From NCBI GenBank assembly GCA_023266195.1, contig JAHFRP010000008.1, forward strand, positions 62,001 to 126,000: DNA of 64,000 nt, written 5' to 3'. Position 1 is the stretch's first letter. The number at the start of each line of letters is the position of its first letter. Below, one piece after another: positions 28,502 to 39,839 of the stretch. The DNA is from Sulfuricella sp. (GTDB lineage: Bacteria > Pseudomonadota > Gammaproteobacteria > Burkholderiales > Sulfuricellaceae). The notes beneath the pieces were generated by a model, which ran no database searches, was not told where the DNA came from, and saw only the letters and a program-made list of their open reading frames with translations. A program made the translations under genes and the position numbers.

Positions 28502-29302
28502 ATGTCACGCATCGCCACCACCTTCGCCACACTCAAGCAGCAGGGCAAAAAAGCCCTGATCCCCTTTATCACCGCGGGCGACCCCAAGCCGGAAAAGACC
28601 GTGCCGCTGATGCACCGGCTGGTCAAGGCGGGAGCCGACATCATCGAACTGGGCGTGCCGTTTTCCGACCCGATGGCGGATGGGCCGACCATCCAGCGCG
28701 CCTCGGAGCGGGCGCTGAAGCACGGCGTCAGCCTTAGGGACGTGCTCGGCATGGTGGCCGAGTTCCGCAAGAAAGATCAGACGACCCCGGTGGTGCTGAT
28801 GGGCTACGCCAACCCGATCGAGGCGATCGGCCAGGCGCAGTTTGCCGCAGCGGCGGCGGAGGCGGGCGTGGACGGCATGCTGACGGTGGATTATCCGCCC
28901 GAGGAAAGCGCGGAATGGGCTGCCCACCTGCACCGCCACGGCATCGATCCGATCTTCCTGCTGTCGCCCACCACGCCGGCCGCGCGCATGGCGCAGGTCG
29001 CCGATTTGGCGCGCGGCTTCATCTATTACGTTTCGCTCAAGGGCGTGACCGGCGCGGCCACCCTCGATACTTCCGAAGTGGCGCAGAAAATTCCGCAGAT
29101 CAGGGCGGTGGCCAGCCTGCCGGTGGGCATCGGCTTCGGCATCCGCGACGCCGAGACCGCCCGCTCGATGGCGCAGCTGGCCGATGCGGTGGTGATCGGC
29201 AGCCGCATCGTGCAGGAAATCGAGAACTCGACGGCGAAAGCGCTGTTGGCAAATGTTTACGCTCTGGTAAAAAGCTTTCGCGATGCCATGGATGGGAAAT
29301 GA
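28502..29302 (+). CDS. trpA: Tryptophan synthase alpha subunit
   Basis: 266 residues. TIM barrel cleaving indole-3-glycerol phosphate to indole. [21 protein letters not shown], catalytic Glu in [39 protein letters not shown], catalytic Asp in [28 protein letters not shown] and [17 protein letters not shown] 28502 has no obvious ribosome site, possibly because the insertion of hicAB replaced its original upstream region. Confidence 0.96.
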   Translation: MSRIATTFATLKQQGKKALIPFITAGDPKPEKTVPLMHRLVKAGADIIELGVPFSDPMADGPTIQRASERALKHGVSLRDVLGMVAEFRKKDQTTPVVLMGYANPIEAIGQAQFAAAAAEAGVDGMLTVDYPPEESAEWAAHLHRHGIDPIFLLSPTTPAARMAQVADLARGFIYYVSLKGVTGAATLDTSEVAQKIPQIRAVASLPVGIGFGIRDAETARSMAQLADAVVIGSRIVQEIENSTAKALLANVYALVKSFRDAMDGK

Positions 29303-29346
29303 AAGTAATCAGCGTTTGGCGGCTGATCGCCGCTGAAAACCTGTAA

Positions 29347-29479
29347 CTAACGGTCATGGCGAATCGCCGTCCCGAATCATGAAACGGCGTTCGCCATGAC
29401 CGTTTCCCTCTCCCCTTGCCCTCTCCCGAAAGCGGGGAGAGGGGGACGAGGTCTCGCTTCGCGAGTTTTACGTTAACCA
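29347..29479. repeat. Palindromic repeat element, copy A (trpA-accD intergenic)
   Basis: 133 bases running from CTAACGGTCATGGCGAATCG to GCGAGTTTTACGTTAACCA. The first half is a strong inverted repeat (ACGGTCATGGCGAATCGCCG against ACGGCGTTCGCCATGACCGT), followed by CCCTCTCCCC...GGGGAGAGGG, a second hairpin. Copy B lies within folC at 31085-31328 with the same two ends and a longer middle. Copy A ends just before the accD ribosome site AAGGA. Confidence 0.85.
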
Positions 29480-29489
29480 AGGATAAAAA

Positions 29490-30359
<870 letters not shown>

Positions 30360-30402
30360 GTTGAACGCCCCGAGTCCTGAGTTAAGAACCACGGGGTATT
30401 CC

Positions 30403-31911
30403 ATGATCTCGGCACCGAACACCCTGGCTGGCTGGCTAGGGTATCTGGAACAGCTCCACCCCAAAACCATCGACCTCGGCCTGGAGCGGGTGGCCGAGGT
30501 AAAGCGCCGTCTAGGCCTCGAATTGGCCTGCCCCGTCATCACCGTCGCCGGCACCAACGGCAAAGGCTCCACCTGTGCCATGCTGGAAGCCATCCTCCTG
30601 GCGGCCGGCTATCGCGTCGGCGTTTACACTTCGCCCCATTTGCTGCGCTACAACGAGCGGGTGCGCATTGATGGCGCGGAGGCTTCCGACCAGGCGTTAT
30701 GCCAGGCGTTCGCAGCGGTCGAAGAGGCGCGCGGCGATCTTTCCCTGACCTATTTCGAATTCGGCACGCTGGCGGCGGCATGGCTGTTCGCCCGCGCCGG
30801 TCTCGACGCAGCGATCCTCGAAGTCGGCCTGGGCGGGCGGCTGGATGCGGTCAATATATTCGATGCCGATTGCGCGGTGTTGACCAGCGTGGATCTGGAC
30901 CACATGGATTACCTCGGCGCCGGCCGCGAGGCCATCGGCCATGAAAAAGCCGGCGTCTTTCGCGCTGGCCGGCCGGCTGTTTGCGGCGAGCCGAATTTGC
31001 CGCGAAGCGTGGCCGACCAAGCGGAGAAGATCGGCGCGAACCTGGTCCTGATCGGCCGCGATTTCGGTTTCGATGGCGTGGAACCTAACGGCCATGGCGA
31101 ATCGTTGCCTCGTATCATGACACAGCGATTCGCCATGGCCGTTCCCCTCTCCCCTAGCCCTCTGGGTGAAACAACTAGCCATTCGACTAGGCTGCAAACG
31201 ACCGCAGCCAAGTCGCTGGTTATCCCGCGAGCCCTAAAGGACTCCGATCCGCTACGGGCTAAAGCCCGTGCGGAGTCGTATGCGGGCGAGGGGGACGAGG
31301 TTTCGCTGCGCGAGTTTTACGTTAACCAGTGGCGCTTCTGGAGCGCAACCGGGCTGCGCATCGCGCTGCCGCACCCCGCCCTGCGCGGCGCATATCAATT
31401 GGGCAACGCGGCGGTTTGCCTGGCCGTGCTGGAGCGGCTCAAGGCAAAATTGCCTGTCGCGCCCGACGATATCCGCCGCGGCCTGCTGACCGCGGCAGTG
31501 CCGGGCCGTTTTCAGGTGCTGCCGGGGCGGCCGCAGCGCATCCTGGATGTGGCGCACAATCCGCATGCGGCCAAGGCGCTGGCCGCCACCCTCGGCGGCA
31601 TGCCGCCGGGCGGGCGGAAAATCGCGGTGTTCGCCATGTTGCGCGACAAGGATATGGCGGGCGTGGTGCAGGCGATGAAGGCTCAGGTGGATCTGTGGCT
31701 GGTCGCCGGGATCGGCCAGCCGCGCGGCGCGGAAGCCGGCGAGCTGCTGCGGGTGCTGGAGGAAGCCGGACTGGGGGCGCGGGCCGAGGCTTGTCCAACC
31801 GTGGCGGAAGCCTACCGGCGAGCCTGTGATCTGGCGGCCGATGATGATAAAATTCTGGTTTTTGGATCCTTCCATACCGTCGCCGAAGCGATGGTGGCAG
31901 CCGGGAGATAA
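30403..31911 (+). CDS. folC: Dihydrofolate synthase/folylpolyglutamate synthase with an ~81-residue in-frame insertion
   Basis: 502 residues against about 420 usual. Adds glutamate to dihydropteroate and folates, ATP-dependent. Intact Mur-ligase-like motifs: P-loop TVAGTNGKGSTCAMLEAILL, YTSPHLLRYNERVRIDG, EVGLGGRLDAVNIFDAD, DHMDYLGAGREAIGHEKAGVFR, and C-terminal VPGRFQVL, LDVAHNPHAAKALA. Between GRDFGFDGVE and QWRFWSATGLR (normally adjacent) lie about 81 residues, ~229-309, encoded by repeat copy B. The reading frame stays open throughout. ATG 30403 is preferred to an upstream TTG at 30361. Confidence 0.92.
   Translation: MISAPNTLAGWLGYLEQLHPKTIDLGLERVAEVKRRLGLELACPVITVAGTNGKGSTCAMLEAILLAAGYRVGVYTSPHLLRYNERVRIDGAEASDQALCQAFAAVEEARGDLSLTYFEFGTLAAAWLFARAGLDAAILEVGLGGRLDAVNIFDADCAVLTSVDLDHMDYLGAGREAIGHEKAGVFRAGRPAVCGEPNLPRSVADQAEKIGANLVLIGRDFGFDGVEPNGHGESLPRIMTQRFAMAVPLSPSPLGETTSHSTRLQTTAAKSLVIPRALKDSDPLRAKARAESYAGEGDEVSLREFYVNQWRFWSATGLRIALPHPALRGAYQLGNAAVCLAVLERLKAKLPVAPDDIRRGLLTAAVPGRFQVLPGRPQRILDVAHNPHAAKALAATLGGMPPGGRKIAVFAMLRDKDMAGVVQAMKAQVDLWLVAGIGQPRGAEAGELLRVLEEAGLGARAEACPTVAEAYRRACDLAADDDKILVFGSFHTVAEAMVAAGR
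31085..31328. repeat. Palindromic repeat element, copy B, inserted in frame within folC
   Basis: Begins CTAACGGCCATGGCGAATCG and ends GCGAGTTTTACGTTAACCA, matching both ends of intergenic copy A (29347-29479). The 5' palindrome CATGGCGAATCG...CGATTCGCCATG is kept. The middle is ~110 bases longer and contains a nested hairpin (GACTCCG ... ACGGGC-TAAA-GCCCGT ... CGGAGTC) around 31240-31280. Codes for a Ser/Thr/Ala/Pro-rich segment without recognisable domain. Confidence 0.85.
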
Positions 31912-31918
31912 GGAAGTT

Positions 31919-32644
31919 ATGGCGAATCAGGCAATGCGCGACGATGAAGTCCAACTCCGGCGGCGTGCGCGGCGGCGCCTGATCGGGGCGATCACGCTGG
32001 TCACGGTGATGGTGGTCGCCTTGCCGATGGTGCTGGACGGCGAGCCTAGGCAGTCGGGCCAGGATATCGAGATCACCATTCCGCCGCGGACCTCGGGCAG
32101 CGAATTTTCCTCCAGGATCGTACCCGTGCCGGAACAGGCGAAGCCGGCTTCCGCTCCGGCCGAGAATGTGGCGCCGGCAGCCGAGCCGGTTGCCCCCGCG
32201 CCGCCGCCGGCACCGCTGATTGCCAGGAAGGCTGAAACTCCGCCGGCGCGGAGCGAAGAGAAAAAAGCCGAGATTGCACCGGCCGCCAAGCCCGTCAAAG
32301 CCGAGGAAGCCGGCGACAAAACCTCTCCGGCCGCCGAGGCCAAGCCCAAGCCGAAGGAGGCGCTGCCGCACAAGGATGAAAAATCCGTTGCCGCCAGGCA
32401 GGAAGACGGGCTTTTCGTGATCCAGCTGGGCGCCTTCGCCAATATGGCCAACGCCAAGGAGCGCCAGGCCAAGCTGACGGCGCTGAAGATCAAGTTCTAC
32501 ACCGAAACGGTGAAAACCTCGACCGGCGACAAGCTGCGCGTGCGTGCCGGCCCCTACTCCACCCGCCAGGATGCCGAGCGGGTGCAGGCGAAGCTTAAGG
32601 CGTCGGGCATCGAGGACGGCGTGGTGGCGGAGAAGAAGGGGTGA
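31919..32644 (+). CDS. SPOR-domain membrane protein (DedD-like)
   Basis: 241 residues. Short cytoplasmic N-terminus, one transmembrane helix (RLIGAITLVTVMVVALPMVL, ~20-40), a long Pro/Ala/Lys/Glu-rich periplasmic linker, and a C-terminal SPOR domain (LFVIQLGAFANMANAKERQAKL ... LRVRAGPYSTRQDAERVQAKLKASG, ~160-235) that binds septal denuded peptidoglycan. Position folC-SPOR-cvpA-purF matches dedD of other proteobacteria. ATG 31919 with AAGGA. Confidence 0.92.
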   Translation: MANQAMRDDEVQLRRRARRRLIGAITLVTVMVVALPMVLDGEPRQSGQDIEITIPPRTSGSEFSSRIVPVPEQAKPASAPAENVAPAAEPVAPAPPPAPLIARKAETPPARSEEKKAEIAPAAKPVKAEEAGDKTSPAAEAKPKPKEALPHKDEKSVAARQEDGLFVIQLGAFANMANAKERQAKLTALKIKFYTETVKTSTGDKLRVRAGPYSTRQDAERVQAKLKASGIEDGVVAEKKG

Positions 32645-32651
32645 ATTTTTG

Positions 32652-32679
32652 GTGAGGAGTGAGGAGTGAGGAGTGAGGA
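32652..32679. repeat. Tandem 7-base repeat (GTGAGGA x4)
   Basis: Four perfect copies of GTGAGGA follow the SPOR gene by eight bases. Such short tandem tracts vary in copy number by slippage. It is intergenic, so no frame is affected; no promoter spacing role is evident. The remaining 32680-32797 stretch has only the cvpA leader. Confidence 0.75.
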
Positions 32680-32797
32680 GTAAACCGTCGCGACGGTGTT
32701 GTCTTGAAGGGCTCCGCTCAGTCGCCTCCAGCCATGAAACCGGCTCGTGCGCCGGTGACTTTTCTCTTCACCCTTCGCTCCTTGCCGAGCCATTAGG

Positions 32798-33289
32798 ATG
32801 ACGACATTCGATTACACCATCTTGACGGTGGTCGGCATTTCCATGCTGCTCGGCGTGATGCGCGGGCTGGTGCGCGAGGCGCTCAACCTGCTGGCGTGGG
32901 TCGCGGCGTTCTGGGTCGCCAACGCCTACACGGCGGATATCGCGCGCATGCTGCCGCAGGCGATTCCGAGCGAATCGTTGCGCTTTCTGGCGGCTTTCGT
33001 CATGCTGTTCCTCGGCGCGCTGCTGCTGATGAGCCTGGTCACGATCACGCTGGCGGAACTGGTCAAAAGTCTGGGCCTGGGATCCTACGACAAGGGGCTG
33101 GGTGCGGTGTTCGGGCTGGCGCGGGGCATGCTGATCGTCCTCACGCTGGTGTTGCTGGCGGGCATGACCGGCCTGCCGCATCAAGGTTTTTGGCGCAACG
33201 CGATGTTCAGCGCGCCGTTGGAGGCGCTTGCGGTGAGCGTCGAGCCGTGGCTGCCGGAAGAGTTGTCGAAACGAATCAGTTACGAGTGA
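32798..33289 (+). CDS. cvpA: CvpA family membrane protein
   Basis: 163 residues with four membrane segments (DYTILTVVGISMLLGVMRGL, ALNLLAWVAAFWVANAY, FLAAFVMLFLGALLLMSLV, GLARGMLIVLTLVLLAGM). CvpA is needed for colicin V production and bile or envelope stress tolerance in enterobacteria and is usually upstream of purF, as here. Start ATG 32798. Confidence 0.92.
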   Translation: MTTFDYTILTVVGISMLLGVMRGLVREALNLLAWVAAFWVANAYTADIARMLPQAIPSESLRFLAAFVMLFLGALLLMSLVTITLAELVKSLGLGSYDKGLGAVFGLARGMLIVLTLVLLAGMTGLPHQGFWRNAMFSAPLEALAVSVEPWLPEELSKRISYE

Positions 33290-33296
33290 AGATCGC

Positions 33297-33334
33297 CGCG
33301 AAAAAGTGCAAAATCCACATTGCGGTTTTTTGCG
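33297..33334. promoter_or_regulatory. Imperfect hairpin between cvpA and purF
   Basis: CGCGAAAAAGTGCAA (33297-33311) pairs with TTGCGGTTTTTTGCG (33320-33334) at 12 of 15 positions. The T-rich 3' arm makes it a candidate attenuator or partial terminator before purF. It does not match the known PurR operator. Confidence 0.35.
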
Positions 33335-33373
33335 ACTTCTGCGGCCAACCGGTTTTATTGGGGTATTTGGATT

Positions 33374-34893
<1,520 letters not shown>

Positions 34894-34897
<4 letters not shown>

Positions 34898-36069
34898 ACG
34901 AGGGCGACTACGAGCTCGAAACGCTGGCGGTGCGGGCCGGCATTGCCCGCAGCCAGTTCAATGAGCACGCCGAAGCGCTTTACCTGACTTCCAGCTTCGT
35001 GTTCGGCAGCGCCGCCGAGGCCGCGGCGCGCTTTTCCGGCGAAGCGCCGGGCAACATCTACGCGCGCTTCAGCAACCCCACCGTAACGGCGTTCCAGGAG
35101 CGGCTGGCCGTGCTGGAAGGCGCGCAATGCTGCGTTGCCACCGCCTCCGGCATGTCCGCGATCCTGTCCACGGTGATGGGCCTGCTCTCCGCCGGCGACC
35201 ACGTGGTCGCCTCGCGCAGCCTGTTCGGCTCATCGGTGCAGCTGTTCGGCAACATCCTCAAGCGCTTCGGCGTGGAAACCACCTTTGTTTCCCAGACCGA
35301 CGTGGCGGCCTGGCGCGCGGCCGTCAAGCCGAACACCCGGCTGCTGTTCGCCGAAACGCCATCGAACCCGCTCACCGAGATTTGCGATATCGCCGCGTTG
35401 AGCCAGGTCGCCTGCCAGGCGGGCGCGTGGCTCGCGGTGGACAACTGTTTCTGCACCCCGGCCCTGCAACGGCCGCTGGATCTGGGGGCGGACATCGTGA
35501 TCCATTCCGCCACCAAATATCTCGACGGCCAGGGCCGCGTGCTGGGCGGCGCGGTGCTCGGGCGCAAGGAAGTGATCGAGCCGGTGTTCGCTTTCCTGCG
35601 CACCGCCGGCCCGACCATGAGCGCCTTCAACGCCTGGGTGTTCCTGAAAGGCCTCGAAACGCTGTCGCTGCGCATGGATGCCCATTCGCGCGGCGCGCTG
35701 GAACTTGCGCTGTGGCTGGAGCGGCAGCCGCAGGTGGAGCGGGTCTACTACCCCGGCCTGCCTTCGCACCCGCAATATGCGCTCGCCAAGCGGCAGCAGA
35801 AGAGCGGCGGCGGCATCGTCGCCTTCGACGTCAAGGGCGGCAGGGACGCCGCCTGGCGCGTGGTGGACGCCACCCGCATGATTTCCATCACCGCCAACCT
35901 GGGCGACACCAAGACCACCATCACTCACCCCGCCACCACCACCCACGGCCGCATCTCCCCGGAACAGCGCGCCGCGGCGGGCATCGGCGACGGCCTGCTG
36001 CGCATCGCGGTCGGGCTGGAAGCCGTCTCCGATATTCGGGCCGATCTGGCGCGCGGGCTGGCGATATAA
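34894..36069 (+). CDS. metZ: O-succinylhomoserine sulfhydrylase
   Basis: 391 residues. PLP enzyme of the Cys/Met metabolism family that makes homocysteine directly from sulfide. Shows YARFSNPTVTAFQERLAVLEGAQ, SGMSAILSTVMGLLSAGDHVV, ETPSNPLTEICDI, the PLP lysine in HSATKYLDGQGRVLGGAVLG and THPATTTHGRISPEQR. purF-metZ coupling by ATGA is characteristic of beta- and gammaproteobacteria with this route. Cystathionine gamma-synthase is the main alternative, but the genomic context favours MetZ. Confidence 0.93.
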
Positions 36070-36074
36070 ATAAT

Positions 36075-36284
36075 CAGGGTTTTCCCTGAGTTCATAAAAG
36101 TTACCCCGATGCTAATATCCTTAGCATTCGTCATGGCAAAAACGCCAAAAATGCAGGGGAGAGGCCGCTGTAGATAATTTTTCAGGGCTATCTTTGTTTT
36201 TGGGCAACTATTCGCTTGGCTGTTTGAAAAAAGAATGACTAGGTTGGCTGGTAGGGCTACACTTAAAAAATTAGGGTTTTCCCT
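36075..36284. repeat. Two AGGGTTTTCCCT palindromes flanking the metZ-GGDEF/EAL intergenic region
   Basis: CAGGGTTTTCCCTG at 36075-36088 and AGGGTTTTCCCT at 36273-36284 are hairpin-forming and in similar AA(T)AAT-rich contexts. A further inverted pair ATGCTAA/TTAGCAT lies near 36108-36126. They may be regulatory sites for the downstream c-di-GMP gene. No gene is found in 36070-36308. Confidence 0.4.
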
Positions 36285-36308
36285 GGTAGTTGCCTAGGAG
36301 TTTTTTCG

Positions 36309-38810
36309 ATGTCGGCCGATTTGCTTGTTGAGCGGATTGTCCAGCCCAATATCCTCGCCTGCACCACCGATTTGCCGGTTTACGAGGCTGCCCGACGCAT
36401 GAGCGCGGCGAGCTGCAGTTCGATCCTGGTGATGGAGGACGGCAAGGTGTCGGGCATCTGGACCGAGCATGACGCCCTGGCGATGGATTTTTCCATGCCA
36501 GGGTCGTTCGCAATGCCGATTGCCCAGGTAATGAGCTGCCCGGTGAAGACCATCCATTACCGCTGCACGCTGGGCGAGGCGGCGATGCATTTCCGTGAGG
36601 AAGGGGTGCGCCACTTCCTGGTGGTGGACGACACGGGCGGACACATCGGGGTGATTACCCAGAGCGACGTGGTCAACAACCAGGGCATCGAGTATTTCAT
36701 CCGCCTGCGCGAAGTTCATACCATCGTCAAATCGTTGCCCGCGACCATTTCCGGAGACCTGTCCCTGAACCATGTCGCCCGCCGGATGCGCGAGATGCAG
36801 AGCGACGCGCTGGTGGTGGCCGGCGATGACGGCGCGCTGGGCATATTGACCGAGCGCGATGTCCTGCGCTTCATCAGCTCGCGGCAGCTGAACGGCAGCG
36901 CCTGGGACATGGCGAGCAAGCCGCTGATCACCGTGCGCGGCGACAGCAGCCTGTACCATGCGCGCAACCAGTTCCTGGAAAAAAACATCCGCCATCTCGG
37001 CGTCACCGGCCAAAAGGGCGAACTGCTCGGCCTCATCGCCTATGCCGACATCCTGGCGAGCATCGAGCACAACTACGTGCGCGAGTTGCAGAAAACGCTG
37101 AAGGAGCGCGACGAAACCCTGAATATTTCGAACCGGCGCCTGCGCCTGGCGGAGAAGGTGTTCGAGACCACCTTCGAGGGCATCATGGTGACCGACGCCG
37201 ATGGCGTGATCGAGTTCGTCAACCCCGCCTTCAGCAAGATTACCGGCTACGAGTTGCATGAAGTGGTCGGCAAGAAGCCGGGCATCCTGAGTTCGGGCCG
37301 CCATGGCACGGAATTCTACCGCCAGATGTGGGCGGACTTGATGGTGAAGGGCTCCTGGCAGGGAGAGGTCTGGAATCGCAGAAAAGATGGCGAGATTTAC
37401 CCCGAATGGCTGTCGATCAGCACGATCCGGAACAATGACGGGGCGGCCGGCAATTACGTCGCGATTTTCTCCGACATCACCGAGCGCAAGGCCTCCGACG
37501 ACCACGTCCGCCACCTGGCCCACCACGATGCGCTGACCAACCTGCCCAACCGCATGCTGCTGATGGAACGGCTCGGTCATGCGCTGACGCTCGCCCACCG
37601 CAACGGCCTGATGGTGGCGGTGATGTTCCTCGACCTCGATCGCTTCAAGGTGATCAACGATACCCTCGGCCATACCGTCGGCGACCAGTTGCTGAAGACT
37701 GTCAGCGAGCGGTTGTCAGAGTGCACACGCGACGACGATACGGTGGCGCGCCTGGGCGGGGACGAGTTCGTCGTCGTGCTGGAAGGCATCGCCAATATCC
37801 AGAACGTGGCCGGCGTGGCGCAAAAAATCATCGACCAGCTGGTCCGGCCGATGGCGCTGGAGCGGTACGAGGTGTTCGTCACCGCCAGCATCGGCATCAG
37901 CGTCTATCCCGAAGACGGCGACAGCGCCGAGTCGCTGATCAAGCACGCCGATGCCGCGATGTACCGCGCCAAGGAGCAGGGCCGCAACAATTACCAGTTC
38001 TATACCGCGGATATGAACGCCCGCGCTTTCGAGCGGCTGTCGATCGAGAACAGCCTGCGCCGCGCGCTGGAACGCAACGAATTCCTGCTGTTCTATCAGC
38101 CCCAGGTCGATCTCGCGACGCGCCGCATCACCGGCATGGAAGCGCTGCTACGCTGGCAGCATCCGGATTTCGGGCTGGTTTCGCCTTCCCAGTTCATCCC
38201 CATCGCCGAGGAAACCGGCATGATCATCCCGATCGGCGAATGGGCGTTGCGTGCCGCATGCGTCCAGAACAAGGCCTGGCAGGATGCCGGCATGCCCCGC
38301 CTGCGCGTGGCGGTGAACCTGTCCGCGCCCCAGTTCAGGCAGTCCAGCCTGGTCAAAATGGTCAGGCAGGCGCTGGACGACAGTGGACTGGAACCGCATT
38401 ACCTCGAACTGGAAATCACCGAGAGCATCGCCATGGCGCATGCCGAGGAAACTGTCGCCAAGCTGCATGAACTGAAGGCCATGGGGGTGACGATCTCGAT
38501 GGACGATTTCGGCACCGGGCATTCGTCGCTGAGCTACCTGAAGCGCTTCCCGATCGATACGCTGAAAATCGACCAGTCGTTCATCCAGGACGTGGCGCTC
38601 GATTCGCACGACTCGGCGATTGCGGCGGCGATCACCACCATGGCGCGCAGCATGAACATGAAAGTGGTGTCGGAAGGGGTGGAAACCAAGGAGCAGGTCG
38701 GTTTCCTGTGCCAGCACGACCGCGACGAAGTGCAGGGATACTACTTCAGCCAGCCGCTGCCGGCGGTTGATTTCGCCGAATTGCTGCAACGCGACAAGCC
38801 GTTCGATTGA
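36309..38810 (+). CDS. CBS-PAS-GGDEF-EAL cyclic-di-GMP signalling protein
   Basis: 833 residues, soluble. Four CBS motifs (two pairs, ~1-255) that usually bind adenine nucleotides, a PAS domain with PAC (~270-400, VFETTFEGIMVTDADGVIEFVNPAFSKITGYE), a diguanylate cyclase domain with intact LGGDEFVVVLEG (~481-486), and a phosphodiesterase domain with GMEALLRWQHP (EAL motif ~611-613), NLSAPQF, DDFGTGHSSLSYLKRFP and EGVETKEQ. Both catalytic sites look complete, so direction may be set by the CBS or PAS input. Monocistronic. Confidence 0.93.
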   Translation: MSADLLVERIVQPNILACTTDLPVYEAARRMSAASCSSILVMEDGKVSGIWTEHDALAMDFSMPGSFAMPIAQVMSCPVKTIHYRCTLGEAAMHFREEGVRHFLVVDDTGGHIGVITQSDVVNNQGIEYFIRLREVHTIVKSLPATISGDLSLNHVARRMREMQSDALVVAGDDGALGILTERDVLRFISSRQLNGSAWDMASKPLITVRGDSSLYHARNQFLEKNIRHLGVTGQKGELLGLIAYADILASIEHNYVRELQKTLKERDETLNISNRRLRLAEKVFETTFEGIMVTDADGVIEFVNPAFSKITGYELHEVVGKKPGILSSGRHGTEFYRQMWADLMVKGSWQGEVWNRRKDGEIYPEWLSISTIRNNDGAAGNYVAIFSDITERKASDDHVRHLAHHDALTNLPNRMLLMERLGHALTLAHRNGLMVAVMFLDLDRFKVINDTLGHTVGDQLLKTVSERLSECTRDDDTVARLGGDEFVVVLEGIANIQNVAGVAQKIIDQLVRPMALERYEVFVTASIGISVYPEDGDSAESLIKHADAAMYRAKEQGRNNYQFYTADMNARAFERLSIENSLRRALERNEFLLFYQPQVDLATRRITGMEALLRWQHPDFGLVSPSQFIPIAEETGMIIPIGEWALRAACVQNKAWQDAGMPRLRVAVNLSAPQFRQSSLVKMVRQALDDSGLEPHYLELEITESIAMAHAEETVAKLHELKAMGVTISMDDFGTGHSSLSYLKRFPIDTLKIDQSFIQDVALDSHDSAIAAAITTMARSMNMKVVSEGVETKEQVGFLCQHDRDEVQGYYFSQPLPAVDFAELLQRDKPFD

Positions 38811-38892
38811 CCTACATTCCCTTTTTCCCTCGATCTTGGTAAAGTCGTACGTCGAATATACGTTCAAGAATTCCTTGCCTCCAAACGCCACC

Positions 38893-39483
38893 GTGCTCCT
38901 CGCTGCGCCTACCTTGCCGATCCAAGCCGAAGGCGGCATTCCCGGCAACAAGGGCATCTGGGCCGGCATCCTGAGCGAAATGACCGAGTTCGCGCTGCTG
39001 TTCGGCGTGTACTTCATCGCCCGCGCCCACTTCCCGCAAGCCTTCAAGGAAGGCCCGCTCCGGCTGAGCCTGTTTGCCGGCACCTTCAACACCGTGCTGA
39101 TGATCTCCGGCAGCTATTTCGTCGCCAACGCGGTGCTCGCGATCCGGCAGAACCGCCCCAGGGCGAGCGTCCGCTGGCTGATCCTGGTGCTGATTGCCGC
39201 CTGCGGCTACCTGCTTACCAAGTATTTCGAGTTCCGCTGGAACGTCGGCCAGGGCATCACCGGGAAAACCGGCATCTTTTTCACGGTCTATTACTACCTG
39301 ACTTTCACCCACATGGTGCATGTCCTGTGGGGAATCATGGGGTTGCTGTGGGTGATCGCGCGGACCCGGATGGGTGCCTATACCCCGGCCGAGCACGAAG
39401 GCATGGAGGCGTTCGCGTCCTATTGGCACGCCACCGACCTGATCTGGCTGGTCATTTTTCCGCTGCTGTACCTGTTGCGATGA
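38893..39483 (+). CDS. Cytochrome c oxidase subunit III family protein (NorE-like)
   Basis: 196 residues with about five membrane helices. GNKGIWAGILSEMTEFALLFGVYFIARAHFP, FNTVLMISGSYFVANAV, YYYLTFTHMVHVLWGIMGLLWVI and ASYWHATDLIWLVIFPLLYLLR match the heme-copper oxidase subunit III fold of NorE, an accessory of nitric oxide reductase. GTG 38893 is the likely start; no ribosome site is clear and TTG codons at 38875 and 38836 are in frame. Coupled to the next gene by ATGA. Confidence 0.8.
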   Translation: MLLAAPTLPIQAEGGIPGNKGIWAGILSEMTEFALLFGVYFIARAHFPQAFKEGPLRLSLFAGTFNTVLMISGSYFVANAVLAIRQNRPRASVRWLILVLIAACGYLLTKYFEFRWNVGQGITGKTGIFFTVYYYLTFTHMVHVLWGIMGLLWVIARTRMGAYTPAEHEGMEAFASYWHATDLIWLVIFPLLYLLR

Positions 39484-39773
39484 AGGCGATGACGCACAAA
39501 CGAACCATAGGCCTGCTCTGGCTCCTGCTGGTGGCGCTGACGCTGGGCGGCGCTTTTCTCGGCGAAACCGCCGCGCCGGGCCTCGCCGTTACCGTGATCG
39601 TTTCGCTGACCATGGCGTTCAAGGGGAGGATGGTGATCGATCACTTCATGGAGCTGAAAACGGCGAACCGCACGATTCGCAGCCTGATGCGGGCGTACTT
39701 TTATGTGGTGCCGCTGGTGACGGTGCTGGTTTATCTGTTCGGCGACCGGTTGGCCAGGTTGACGACGCTGTGA
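39480..39773 (+). CDS. Cytochrome c oxidase subunit IV family protein (NorF-like)
   Basis: 97 residues, three hydrophobic segments (TIGLLWLLLVALTLGGAFLG, APGLAVTVIVSLTMAFKGRMV, YFYVVPLVTVLVYLFG) with the family pattern KGRMVIDHFMELKTANRTIR. In denitrifiers norF follows norE and both modulate nitric oxide reductase activity. No norC or norB lies in this window. ATG 39480 overlaps the norE-like stop. Confidence 0.78.
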   Translation: MKAMTHKRTIGLLWLLLVALTLGGAFLGETAAPGLAVTVIVSLTMAFKGRMVIDHFMELKTANRTIRSLMRAYFYVVPLVTVLVYLFGDRLARLTTL

Positions 39774-39798
39774 GGGACGAATCGCATCGATTGCTGGC

Positions 39799-39823
39799 GG
39801 TGCGGTTCGTGCCTCACCGCACC
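39799..39823. terminator. Hairpin between convergent norF-like and recN genes
   Basis: GGTGCGG (39799-39805) pairs with CCGCACC (39817-39823). It lies between two convergent genes and can end both transcripts, although it has no long T tract. Confidence 0.4.
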
Positions 39824-39839
39824 CTACACTGAGAGATTC

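Noticed and set aside
32554-32793. Minus-strand open frame across the GTGAGGA repeat
   Set aside because: Its middle is just translated tandem repeat, it overlaps the SPOR gene, and it has no ribosome site.
33297-33334. PurR operator or purine riboswitch before purF
   Set aside because: The hairpin does not match the PurR box ACGCAAACGTTTGCGT, and no purine aptamer core is seen.
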